Of a DNA stretch of 64,000 nt, positions 33,453 to 41,411 are shown piece after piece. Position 1 is the stretch's first letter. Each line of letters opens with the position of its first letter. The translations under genes were made by a program, and so were the position numbers. The notes under the pieces were generated by a model, which did not search any database, was not told the origin of the DNA, and saw nothing but the letters and a program-made list of their open reading frames with translations. The stretch is from Micromonospora sp. LH3U1 (GTDB taxonomy: Bacteria > Actinomycetota > Actinomycetes > Mycobacteriales > Micromonosporaceae): positions 6,757,501 to 6,821,500 of the forward strand of contig NZ_CP116936.1 in assembly GCF_028475105.1 (NCBI RefSeq). Reading direction: 5' to 3'.

Positions 33453-34205
33453 ATGCGAAACAGCGATATGACCCCCGCTCGAGGGCCGGTCGTCGAGGTG
33501 CTCGACGTGACAAAGACCTATGCCAGCGGGGGTGGCGTCCGGGCGTTGGATGGCGTGTCGGTCGCCTTCGAGGCCGGTTCGTTCTGCGCCGTGATGGGCC
33601 CGTCGGGCTCGGGCAAATCCACGCTTCTGCACTGCGCGGCGGGCCTGGATCGGCCGGACAGCGGACGGGTGCTCCTCGCCGGTCAGGACATCGGCGGGCT
33701 GCGTGAACCGCAGCTCACCCAGGCACGGCGGCAGCGGGTCGGCTTCGTCTTCCAGTCGTACAACCTGATGGATTCGCTGTCGGTCTGGCACAACATCCTG
33801 CTGCCGCAGCGGCTGGCCGGGGTACGACCGGACCGGAAGTGGGCGCAGGAGGTGATTCGCCGCGTCGGGCTCACCGGACGGGAGAACGCTCGACCCAGCC
33901 AACTGTCCGGCGGTCAGCGGCAGCGGGTCGCCCTCGCCCGCGCCCTGGCCAGCCGACCGGAGGTCATCTTCGCCGACGAGCCGACCGGGGCGCTGGACCT
34001 GTCGACCGGCCGCGAGGTGCTCCAGCTGCTGCGCGAAGCGGTGGATGGCGTCGGCACGACGATCGTCATGGTCACGCACGACCCGGCTGCGGCGGCGTGG
34101 GCCGACCGCGCGGTGTTCCTCGCCGACGGTCGGATCGTCACGGAGCTTGCCGACCCGACCGCCGAGAAGATCGCGGCACAGATGATGGCGGTGACCGTCC
34201 GATGA
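33453..34205 (+). CDS. ABC transporter ATP-binding protein (MacB/LolD/BceA type)
   Basis: A 250-residue ATPase of a type VII ABC exporter. Walker A GPSGSGKST, Q-loop VFQSYNLMDSL, signature LSGGQRQRVALARAL, Walker B VIFADEPTG and H-loop VTHDPAAA are all intact. The sequence VFQSYNLMDSLSVWHNILLP is typical of ATPases that pair with FtsX-like permeases. Two in-frame ATG codons are possible, at 33453 and 33468; the first is used. Its stop overlaps the permease start by four bases. Together with the permease, sensor kinase and response regulator it forms a four-gene set of the kind that detects and resists peptide antibiotics or cell-envelope stress. Confidence 0.93.
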   Translation: MRNSDMTPARGPVVEVLDVTKTYASGGGVRALDGVSVAFEAGSFCAVMGPSGSGKSTLLHCAAGLDRPDSGRVLLAGQDIGGLREPQLTQARRQRVGFVFQSYNLMDSLSVWHNILLPQRLAGVRPDRKWAQEVIRRVGLTGRENARPSQLSGGQRQRVALARALASRPEVIFADEPTGALDLSTGREVLQLLREAVDGVGTTIVMVTHDPAAAAWADRAVFLADGRIVTELADPTAEKIAAQMMAVTVR

Positions 34206-36742
34206 TCCGGCTCGCTCTCAGCACCCTGCGCCAGCACCGCGGCGCCTACGCCGGCACGTTCTTCGCCGCGCTGCTCGCCGTGGCCCTGCTCGCCGGCGGC
34301 GGTCTGCTGCTCGCCTCCGTGCTCACCGCGAAGCCGCCAGCCGACCGGTTCGCGGCAGCGCCGATCGTCGTGTCGGGCGACCGCGACGTGACGCTCGAGA
34401 AGGTCACCACCAAACAGAAGAAGGACAAGGTCAAGCGCAAGGTCAAGGTCAAGTCCGAGCAGCTCACCGGCGCCGGCTCGCTTCCGGCGGACCTCGTCGG
34501 TCGGCTGGGCAACCTTCCGGGCGTCGCGTCCGCGATCGCGGACGTCGCCTTCCCGGTCCAGGCAGGCGCGCCGGACGGACTTCTCCTGCACGGCGCCGAT
34601 GACGCTCCCGTCATCGGACACGGGTGGGGCTCCGCACGGCTGACCCCGTACTCGCTGCGCACCGGCGAGGCGCCCGGCCCAGGCCAGGTCGTCATCGACG
34701 CCGACCTTGCCAACCGCTCGGGCACCGCTGTTGGTGGACGTCTCGTCGTCACCACGAAGACCGGCGTCCGCACCATGGTCGTGTCCGGTGTCGCCGCACC
34801 GGCCGGGCTGGACGGATTGCCCGCCCAGGGCGCGCTGTTCGTCGCCGATTCCGAGGTGGCGTCGGTGTCCGGGCTGCCCGGGCCGACCGCGGTGGCCGTC
34901 CTGGCCAGGCCCGACACCGACTCGGTCGCGCTCCGCAAAGCCGTCGAAGGGGTCGCCGGGGATGCGCCCGTGCTCACCGGCGCCGATCGGGTCCGGGCCG
35001 ACCTGCCCGGCGCCCTGCCCGACTACATCGGTCCCATCTCGATCTTCGGATTCGTCATCGGCATCACGGCGTTCGCGGCCGTCTTCGTCCTCACGGGCAC
35101 GGTCACGCTCGGGGTACGTCAGCGCCTGCGCGAGCTGGCCCTGCTGCGCACCGTCGGCGCGACCCCCGGCCAGCTGCGCCGCCTCCTCGGTGTGGAAAGC
35201 CTCCTGCTCGCCGGGGTCGCCGCACTGCCGGGCATACCGTTGGGTGTGGTGTTCGCCCACGTGGTGGCTGCCCGGTTCCGGGAACTGGGCGCGGTGCCGG
35301 CCCAGTTCGTCGTACAGACCAACGTGATCGTGCTCATCGCCGCCACGGCGGCCGGGATGCTGGTGACCTTCATCGGCGCCCGGGTCGCCGGACGCCGGGC
35401 GGTGCGGATCGCACCGACGCAGGCACTCGCCGAGACCGCGAACGCGCCCACCGGTGGTCTCGTCCTGCGAACCGCCCTCGCGGCGGTGACCGCCGCCGGC
35501 GCAATCGCCCTGCTCATCTTCGTTCCGCTCGACGGACCGCTCGGAATGGGCATGAGCTTCGTGTCGTCCGCCCTGTTGCTGTGCACGGTCGCGGCGCTGG
35601 GCCCGCTGCTGGTCCGGGTGCTGACGACGCCGGTGTCCCGTCTCATCGGCATCGGCGGCGCGATCGGCTGGCTGGCCGGCCTGGTCACCCGGGCCGAGCG
35701 GCGAAGGGTCGCGGCGGTCGCGGTCCCGCTCGTGCTCATGTTCGCGATCAATGCCACCATGCTGCTCAACAGCGCCCTGCTGGACGAACTGACCGGGCGG
35801 GAGCAGGCGGCCCGGACGGCAGCCGCGACGGCGCAGGTGACCGCACCGGGCGGGCTGCCGCTCAGTACCGTCAGAGAGCTCCTTGCACTCAACGGGGTGA
35901 CCGGGGCGGCAGCGACGTTGCCGACGCGGGCGATCGTCGAGCAGGGTGGCAAGCCCGAGGACTACGCGACGCAGGGTCTGCTGGTCGCCGGCACCGAGGC
36001 GGCGCTCGACCTCGATCTACGCACCGGGACGCTGCCGGGCGATGGCACGTTCGCCGCCAGCGAGTACGTGACCGAACAGTACGGCTGGCGGGTGGGCGAC
36101 GACGTGCCTATCTGGCTCGCCGACGGCTACCAGGTCCAACTGCGCCTCGCCGGGGTGTACGCCCGAGCCCGGGGGTTCGGCGACCTGGCACTCCCCGCAG
36201 ACCTGGTGGCGGCGCACGATCCACGCGGGCTGGTCAGCACGGTCGGGCTGCGTTACCGCGGCGACGTACCGGAGCGGATCGCTGCCTCGTGGCCCGGCCT
36301 GCGGCTGACCCCCACGCTCGGTGCGGCACCCGCCGGTGACGCGCAGAACCAGCAGGGCGCCTGGGAGCTCATGGTGGTCATCTCCCTCGGCTTCACGGCG
36401 ATCGCGGTCGTCAACACCTTCGCCATCGCCACCGCCGCGCGCCGCCGCGAATTCGCCGACCTCCGACTGGCCGGGGCGACGACCACGCAGCTCCACCGGC
36501 TCGTCGGACGCGAGGCGATGATCACGGTCACCGTCGGACTGGCGCTGGGTGTCCTGGTCACCGGGATCGTGGTCGGCGCGTTCAGCACCGCCCAGGACGG
36601 CACGTTGCGGGTGTTCGTCGACGCTGCCACGTACGCGGGGATGCTCGGTGGTGTCGCGGCACTGGGACTGGTCGCGGGTGCCGTACCGGCCCGGGTCCTG
36701 CTGCGACGGCGCAGTCTACCGGCCCTGAGCGACGGACGCTGA
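34202..36742 (+). CDS. FtsX-like ABC transporter permease
   Basis: An 846-residue permease with two FtsX-type membrane blocks and about ten transmembrane segments. The first helix (residues about 16-42) is followed by a large extracytoplasmic MacB-like domain (about 45-270). That domain starts with a Lys-rich stretch, TTKQKKDKVKRKVKVKSEQ. Then comes an FtsX block with TVTLGVRQRLRELALLRTVG, a third set of helices, a second extracytoplasmic domain, and a C-terminal FtsX block with ATAARRREFADLRLAGATTT. ATG 34202 overlaps the ATPase stop (ATGA). Such permeases typically move or expel lipid-attacking compounds by mechanotransmission rather than bulk transport; the substrate here is unknown. Confidence 0.9.
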   Translation: MIRLALSTLRQHRGAYAGTFFAALLAVALLAGGGLLLASVLTAKPPADRFAAAPIVVSGDRDVTLEKVTTKQKKDKVKRKVKVKSEQLTGAGSLPADLVGRLGNLPGVASAIADVAFPVQAGAPDGLLLHGADDAPVIGHGWGSARLTPYSLRTGEAPGPGQVVIDADLANRSGTAVGGRLVVTTKTGVRTMVVSGVAAPAGLDGLPAQGALFVADSEVASVSGLPGPTAVAVLARPDTDSVALRKAVEGVAGDAPVLTGADRVRADLPGALPDYIGPISIFGFVIGITAFAAVFVLTGTVTLGVRQRLRELALLRTVGATPGQLRRLLGVESLLLAGVAALPGIPLGVVFAHVVAARFRELGAVPAQFVVQTNVIVLIAATAAGMLVTFIGARVAGRRAVRIAPTQALAETANAPTGGLVLRTALAAVTAAGAIALLIFVPLDGPLGMGMSFVSSALLLCTVAALGPLLVRVLTTPVSRLIGIGGAIGWLAGLVTRAERRRVAAVAVPLVLMFAINATMLLNSALLDELTGREQAARTAAATAQVTAPGGLPLSTVRELLALNGVTGAAATLPTRAIVEQGGKPEDYATQGLLVAGTEAALDLDLRTGTLPGDGTFAASEYVTEQYGWRVGDDVPIWLADGYQVQLRLAGVYARARGFGDLALPADLVAAHDPRGLVSTVGLRYRGDVPERIAASWPGLRLTPTLGAAPAGDAQNQQGAWELMVVISLGFTAIAVVNTFAIATAARRREFADLRLAGATTTQLHRLVGREAMITVTVGLALGVLVTGIVVGAFSTAQDGTLRVFVDAATYAGMLGGVAALGLVAGAVPARVLLRRRSLPALSDGR

Positions 36743-36852
36743 CGGTGCTCACGGCCGGAACGCCGTTCGGACCCGTCCTCCGGATCGTCGGGGGCCGGGT
36801 CCGGCCGGCGGCTGCGCTCCGGTATCGGCTCGCCGTCGGTAGGATCGCCGCG

Positions 36853-38070
36853 ATGATACGCACAACGGCGTCGGCGCTGGCGTACCTGGTCAGCAGCATC
36901 GTCGCCGGCTTTATCGGCCTCGCCTGGAGTTTGGCGATCATCATCGGCGTCGGTCTACTGTCGATCACGCTGGTCGGTGGCCCGGCGTTCCTCGGTGCCG
37001 CCTGGGTGACCCGGCGCCTCGCGGCCCTGGAGCGGCATCGGGCCGGTTGGGTGCTCGGCACCGCGATCGCCGCGCCGTACCTGCCGATCGAGGGCGCAAC
37101 CGTCCGGCAGCGGGTCAGCGCGGTCGCCACGCAACCAGCCACCTGGCGGGACCTGGCCTGGCTGGTCGCGCTGTTTCCGCTGGGCCTGGCGGGCGGGATC
37201 GCCGCCATCGTGGTCACCGTCGTCGATCTCGCCGCCGTCGTGGCGCCAGCCTGGGCGTGGGCGGTACCGAACCCGCGCGCACCGTTCCCGATGGATCCCC
37301 TCATGACGACGGTGCCGGGCCGGTTCGGCCTGACCATCCTCGGCGTGCTGCTGCTTCCGGTCGCCGCGTGGTTCCTGCGGACCGCCGGGCTGGCCCAGGC
37401 CCGGACGGCCCGGGTCCTCCTGGCACCCGGCGCGCACCGGTACCTGGTCGAGGAAACCACCCGTCTCGCACAGACCCGCCGTCGGGTCGTCGATGCCCAG
37501 GCGGCAGAGCTGCGTCGAATCGAGCGGGACCTGCACGACGGTGCCCAGGCCCGGATCGTGGCCGCCGGCATGACCCTGGCACTGGCTGCTCGCAAGCTGC
37601 GGACCGGTGCGGCCGCCGCAGCCGACGTCGACCTCGCCCGTCGGCAACTCGACGACGCCCTCACCGAGCTGCGCCGGCTGGTACGTGGCATCCATCCGCC
37701 GATCCTCACCGACCGGGGGCTGCACGCCGCTGTCGCCGCCCTCGCCGGCGACAGCCCACTGACCGTCGAGGTTCGGGGGGACCCGGACGACCGTTACCCG
37801 CCGGCGGTGGAGTCGGCGGCCTACTTCGTCATCGCCGAGGGTCTCGCCAATGCGGGCAAACACGCCGACGCCCGGGCCTGCGTCGTCACCCTCGCCCGCA
37901 CCGCCGGCACCGTCACCGTCACGCTCGTCGACGACGGACAGGGCGGCGCCGACCCGTCCGGCTCCGGGCTCGACGGTCTGCGCCGCCGCGTCGAGGCACT
38001 CGACGGCCAACTCACCATCACCAGTCCACCCGGCGGTCCCACCGTCCTGTCCGCGGAGCTGCCCCACTGA
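36853..38070 (+). CDS. Sensor histidine kinase, NarL-partner type (HisKA_3)
   Basis: A 405-residue membrane sensor. Two hydrophobic pairs in residues about 5-190 form an N-terminal sensor domain of the type seen in actinobacterial two-component systems beside ABC exporters (AYLVSSIVAGFIGLAWSLAI). The phospho-accepting histidine is His228 in ERDLHDGAQARIVA. The HATPase domain has EGLANAGKHADA (N box) and VDDGQGGADPSGSGLDGL (G boxes). An in-frame GTG at 36745 would add 36 residues with no domain content. ATG 36853 is preferred because TAGGAT lies 7 nt upstream and the sensor domain starts there. The stop overlaps the regulator's ATG by one base. Confidence 0.87.
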   Translation: MIRTTASALAYLVSSIVAGFIGLAWSLAIIIGVGLLSITLVGGPAFLGAAWVTRRLAALERHRAGWVLGTAIAAPYLPIEGATVRQRVSAVATQPATWRDLAWLVALFPLGLAGGIAAIVVTVVDLAAVVAPAWAWAVPNPRAPFPMDPLMTTVPGRFGLTILGVLLLPVAAWFLRTAGLAQARTARVLLAPGAHRYLVEETTRLAQTRRRVVDAQAAELRRIERDLHDGAQARIVAAGMTLALAARKLRTGAAAAADVDLARRQLDDALTELRRLVRGIHPPILTDRGLHAAVAALAGDSPLTVEVRGDPDDRYPPAVESAAYFVIAEGLANAGKHADARACVVTLARTAGTVTVTLVDDGQGGADPSGSGLDGLRRRVEALDGQLTITSPPGGPTVLSAELPH

Positions 38071-38714
38071 TGCGCATCGTGATCGCCGAGGACCTGCTGC
38101 TGCTCCGGGACGGCATGGTGCGGCTGCTGACCGACACCGGCCACACCGTCGTCGCCGCCGTCGACACCGCACCCGCCCTGCTGGCGGCCGTCACCGAACA
38201 CCGACCTGACCTGTCCATCGTCGATGTTCGACTGCCACCCGGCTTCCGCGACGAGGGACTCCGCGCCGCGCTGACGCTGCGTGCCACGGACCCGGACACC
38301 AAGGTGCTCATCGTCTCCCAGTACGTCGAACGGGCCTACGCCGCGGAACTGCTCGCCGACGGCCGGGGCGGTGTCGGCTACCTCCTCAAGGACCGCGTGA
38401 CGGCCCTCGACGATTTCCTCGACGCGGTGGAGCGGGTCGCCAACGGCGGCACCGCCCTGGACCCGGAAGTGGTACGGCAACTGTTCACCCGCAACAGCCA
38501 CAACCACGGGGTCGACGGGCTCACCCCACGGGAACGGGAGGTGCTCGGCCTCATGGCCCAGGGCCTGTCCAACGCGGCCATCTGCGCCGCGCTCGTCCTG
38601 GCACCGGTGTCGGTGGAGAAGCACATCACCAACATCTTCGCCAAGCTCGACCTGCCGCCGGCCGACGACGCCAACCGGCGTGTTCGCGCAGTCCTCACCT
38701 ACCTCAACCACTGA
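38070..38714 (+). CDS. LuxR/NarL-family response regulator
   Basis: A 214-residue two-component regulator. The receiver domain has acidic residues near the start (IAEDLLLLRDG), phospho-acceptor Asp52 in SIVDVRLPP and the conserved lysine in GYLLKDRV. The C-terminal LuxR-type HTH reads LTPREREVLGLMAQGLSN, then APVSVEKHITNIFAKL. ATG 38070 shares its A with the kinase stop (TGATG), so the pair is made in a fixed ratio. It should control the ABC exporter genes just upstream. Confidence 0.94.
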   Translation: MRIVIAEDLLLLRDGMVRLLTDTGHTVVAAVDTAPALLAAVTEHRPDLSIVDVRLPPGFRDEGLRAALTLRATDPDTKVLIVSQYVERAYAAELLADGRGGVGYLLKDRVTALDDFLDAVERVANGGTALDPEVVRQLFTRNSHNHGVDGLTPREREVLGLMAQGLSNAAICAALVLAPVSVEKHITNIFAKLDLPPADDANRRVRAVLTYLNH

Positions 38715-38725
38715 GATGGCCAACT

Positions 38726-38760
38726 GGCGGGGCGGGCCCCGCCGATCGCCGTCGATCGGC
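38726..38760 (+). terminator. Double stem-loop terminator after the two-component operon
   Basis: GGCGGGGC/GCCCCGCC (38726-38743) and GCCGATCG/CGATCGGC (38741-38760) lie in series. The two share bases, so they may be alternative folds. The first starts 12 nt after the regulator stop. No T-tract. Confidence 0.5.
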
Positions 38761-38813
38761 GCGGCGGTCGGCTCTGCGGTTGACAGCCGGCCTTGTCACG
38801 ACATGCTGGACGG

Positions 38814-39155
38814 GTGAGTCGATTGTCCAGACCGGATGCGCGGACAGTGGCGGTGCTCGCGGCGCTGGGAGCCCTTGCGCTGCTGGTCATGCTGGTCGTC
38901 TGGCGCCGCCAGGACCTCCTCGGCGTGGCCCTCGCGCTACTGTGCGTGCTGCTGACCATGGTCGCCGGAGTCGCCGTCTCCGCCGCCCGTCAGGTCGACG
39001 ACCCGGAGCCGGTGGACCGGTCGGCGATCGTCGGGCCGCCCGAGCTGATGCCGTACGGGATCGACGCGGACACCCTCGACGCCCTGGACAGCCGGGACGC
39101 CTTGCGTGCGGTGCGTGACCGACGGCGCGGGTCGAACGGGCTCAGCGGCCGGTGA
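38814..39155 (+). CDS. Small two-helix membrane protein of unknown function
   Basis: A 113-residue protein starting VSRLSRPDARTVAVLAALGA. Two hydrophobic helices (about residues 11-28 and 35-58) are followed by a polar C-terminal tail of about 55 residues containing GPPELMPYGIDADTLDALDS. GTG 38814 is favoured because TTGACA (38780-38785) and CATGCT (38802-38807) would start transcription exactly on it. The last 14 bases overlap the end of the convergent Ser/Thr kinase gene. The family was not recognised, but the proline-tyrosine-glycine segment suggests a conserved soluble motif. Confidence 0.7.
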   Translation: MSRLSRPDARTVAVLAALGALALLVMLVVWRRQDLLGVALALLCVLLTMVAGVAVSAARQVDDPEPVDRSAIVGPPELMPYGIDADTLDALDSRDALRAVRDRRRGSNGLSGR

Positions 39156-40638
39156 GGGTGGGCGCGGTGAGCGCGTCCACGCCCCGCCCGGCCAGGCACC
39201 GGTACGCCCGGTCGATGCTGCCGTCGACCGGCGGTAGGACCTCCAGGTGCCAGCCGGTCGGCTCGGCGATCCCGGTGGTCAACCGGAACGTCGTGGCGCT
39301 GCACACCTGCCGCACCTGCTGGGCGGCGACCACGTCGTCGTAGTCGGCGCCGACCAGCGACACCGGCAGAATGCCCTCGGCGTACGTCTCCCAGGTATGC
39401 CGACCAGCGCAGGACAGCCGAGCCGCCTCGGCGCGGCTGCCGCGGATCCGCATCGGGCCGAAGCATTCCAGCTCGGGCAGGCACCGGGCACCCTCGGGCA
39501 TGGCGGTGGGCGCGCCGGTGCCGGTTGCGCAACCGGGCAGCGGTCCGGTCGCCGGTGCGGCGACCTGGGTGACCGACGGGTTCGGGGCGGGCGGTGGCGC
39601 CCTGTCGGCGACCCAGGCCCCGGCGGTGGCGGAGGCGGCGAGCGCGAGCACCGCCGCACCGCCGAGGAACCAGCGCCGCCAACGCCGGACACCGGAGACC
39701 GTTGGCTGGGTGTCCTCGATGGGCGGGCGGGGCGCCGGCTGGCTGGGCGCGTACGGGCCGGAGAGGCCAGCGCCACCGCTGACCGGGGCACCGCTGACCG
39801 GCGTCGACGGCGAGCCGAATGGCAGGTTGGAGAGCAGGTCGTGCAGTTCGAGGGCGGAGGGACGCTCGGCCGGGTCGTTGGCCATGCCGGCGCGCAGCAC
39901 GTCGATCATCTCGTCCGGTACGCCGGGCAGGGCGGGGAGCGGCTGGTTGAACATCTCCAGCACCGTGACCAGGCTGGGGTTGCGCTCGGACTGCCAGCGG
40001 GGCGGCCGGCCGTGCATCACCGCATAGAGGGTGGCGCAGAGCGCGTACACGTCGACGGCCGGCGACGGCGGGCTGTGGCTGAACATCTCCGGCGGCGCGT
40101 ACGCCGGGGTGAGCACCTCCAGGGTGACCGAGGCGTCCCGGTGCTCCGCGAGCACGGCCAGGCCGAAGTCGGCGAGCACCGCCGAGTTGAAGGGCGAGTG
40201 GAGGATGTTGGCTGGCTTCACGTCCCGGTGCAGCACCCCGGCCGCGTGCGAGTGGGCCAGCGCGTCAGCGATCTTGATGCCGAGGTCGCGGGCCTCCACG
40301 GGGCCCAGCGGTGAGGTGCGCATCCGCTCGGCGTACGAGCCGTCGCAGAGCTCCATGATCAGGTAGGGGTGCTGGTCGACGGTGACCCCGACGTCGAAGA
40401 GGTCCACCACGTGCGGATGCGACGACATCCGGCCGGCCGCCCGCGCCTCGCGCAGGAAACGGGCCTGATCCCGCTCGCTGTCCAGCGTCCGGTTCTCTAC
40501 CTTGACGGCGACCTCACGACCCACGGAGATCTGGGTGGCCTGGTAGACAGTCGCGTAGCCGCCTCGGGCAAAGACCCGCAAATCAGTCAGACCGGGCACG
40601 ATCGGCACTGGCAGGCCGCCGGACGGGGTGTCGGTCAC
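39142..40638 (-). CDS. Receptor-type serine/threonine protein kinase
   Basis: A 498-residue Hanks-type kinase. The kinase domain (about 10-280) has a Gly-rich loop FARGGYATVYQA, catalytic lysine in EVAVKVE, HRDVKPANIL and DFGLAVLAE. The segment YAPPEMFSH corresponds to the APE motif with changed residues. A Pro-rich linker leads to one membrane helix (about 323-348). The C-terminal ~145 residues are outside and contain five cysteines, including CATGT, CLPELECFGP and LSCAGRHTWETY, which resembles septum-formation-type domains. It lacks PASTA repeats. The GTG start at 40638 follows TATTTT by 6 nt, suggesting a leaderless mRNA. Targets are unknown. Confidence 0.92.
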   Translation of the reverse strand: MTDTPSGGLPVPIVPGLTDLRVFARGGYATVYQATQISVGREVAVKVENRTLDSERDQARFLREARAAGRMSSHPHVVDLFDVGVTVDQHPYLIMELCDGSYAERMRTSPLGPVEARDLGIKIADALAHSHAAGVLHRDVKPANILHSPFNSAVLADFGLAVLAEHRDASVTLEVLTPAYAPPEMFSHSPPSPAVDVYALCATLYAVMHGRPPRWQSERNPSLVTVLEMFNQPLPALPGVPDEMIDVLRAGMANDPAERPSALELHDLLSNLPFGSPSTPVSGAPVSGGAGLSGPYAPSQPAPRPPIEDTQPTVSGVRRWRRWFLGGAAVLALAASATAGAWVADRAPPPAPNPSVTQVAAPATGPLPGCATGTGAPTAMPEGARCLPELECFGPMRIRGSRAEAARLSCAGRHTWETYAEGILPVSLVGADYDDVVAAQQVRQVCSATTFRLTTGIAEPTGWHLEVLPPVDGSIDRAYRCLAGRGVDALTAPTLTGR

Positions 40639-40668
40639 CGCTCGAAAATACCCAACCCGGCCGGCGGC

Positions 40669-41172
40669 TCAGCGCACCGCGTCCGCCGGAGCGGCACCGG
40701 GCGGACCGGTACCCTCCTCAGCGACCGCCGCCGTCCCGGCACCTTCGGACGTCGCCACTTCGCCGGCCGTCGCGCCCCTGCGGGCGTCCAGGCGCAGGCC
40801 GACTGCGGTGGCCACGGCCCCCAGCCCTTCCCAGGCCGCCACCCCGAAGAACCGGTCGGGCGCGATGTCGGCCAGCACCGCGATGGTGAACACGCTGAAC
40901 GTGACCAGCCGGAAGACCACTGTGAACCGGTAGAACGCCCGCCACTCGGTGACCGTGGCGAGCAGGTAGTAGACGCCCATGTTGAACGCCGCCATCGAGG
41001 ACGCCAGCAGGAACGTGCCGGTGTGATCACCGACGGCACGGGTCGCCGGCACCTCGAACCCGAGCATGCGCAGCTGCGCCTCCGGCCAGAGCAGCCCGAC
41101 CGCGCCCATCACCAGCGCCAACACGCCGAAGACCGCGATGGTCCAGCCCGCGATGGATCGCGGCAGCTTCAT
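40669..41172 (-). CDS. Four-helix membrane protein of unknown function
   Basis: A 167-residue integral membrane protein beginning MKLPRSIAGWTIAVFGVLAL. Four hydrophobic segments are visible (about 8-29, 52-72, 80-100, 108-125), with short charged loops, and the C-terminal 40 residues are Ala/Gly/Glu-rich and probably cytosolic. ATG 41172 has GGGGAGG upstream. The family was not recognised. It lies 30 nt upstream of the kinase gene in the same direction but across from a separate promoter, so they may or may not be co-transcribed. Confidence 0.75.
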   Translation of the reverse strand: MKLPRSIAGWTIAVFGVLALVMGAVGLLWPEAQLRMLGFEVPATRAVGDHTGTFLLASSMAAFNMGVYYLLATVTEWRAFYRFTVVFRLVTFSVFTIAVLADIAPDRFFGVAAWEGLGAVATAVGLRLDARRGATAGEVATSEGAGTAAVAEEGTGPPGAAPADAVR

Positions 41173-41198
41173 GAAGGGCCTCCCCAGGCACGGCGTGG

Positions 41199-41229
41199 GT
41201 CACCACTGTGGCCAGCACGCGGTGGTGAC
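41199..41229. promoter_or_regulatory. Inverted repeat upstream of the four-helix membrane gene
   Basis: GTCACCAC (41199-41206) and GTGGTGAC (41222-41229) are perfect 8 bp arms around a 15 bp centre, starting 27 nt upstream of the gene's ATG. It is a candidate operator or 5' leader hairpin. Confidence 0.35.
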
Positions 41230-41311
41230 ACGCTAGCCGCTCACCCCGACCACCACATCCCCAGAACCGACAAAACCTGCGCACCCCACCGCACCCCACC
41301 CCCTGGGCCAC

Positions 41312-41371
41312 GTTGATCAAGAGGTTTCGGTCACCCCAGGCCCGTTTTTTGACGCAAACCTCTTGATCAAC
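41312..41371. repeat. Large intergenic palindrome with TTGATCAA arms
   Basis: Perfect 16 bp arms (41312-41327, 41356-41371) read GTTGATCAAGAGGTTT and its complement, around a 28 nt loop that carries a T6 run. It lies beyond the 3' end of the cyclase gene (minus strand). It belongs to the GATC-containing palindrome family. Confidence 0.75.
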
Positions 41372-41374
41372 CGC

Positions 41375-41411
41375 GGGGAGGGGGGTGGGGGTGGGGGTGG
41401 GGGTTAGGGGG
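41375..41411 (+). repeat. G-rich tract with six runs of four or more G
   Basis: Six G-runs (4, 6, 5, 5, 5 and 5 bases) separated by single bases or TTA form a textbook G-quadruplex pattern on the plus strand. The tract overlaps the stop codon and last codons of the cyclase gene, so the coding-strand mRNA is C-rich here and the plus strand could fold. Confidence 0.75.

Noticed and set aside
36745..36852. Longer N-terminus for the sensor kinase from GTG 36745
   Set aside because: The 36 extra residues look non-coding, and the TAGGAT box at 36840-36845 points to the ATG at 36853.
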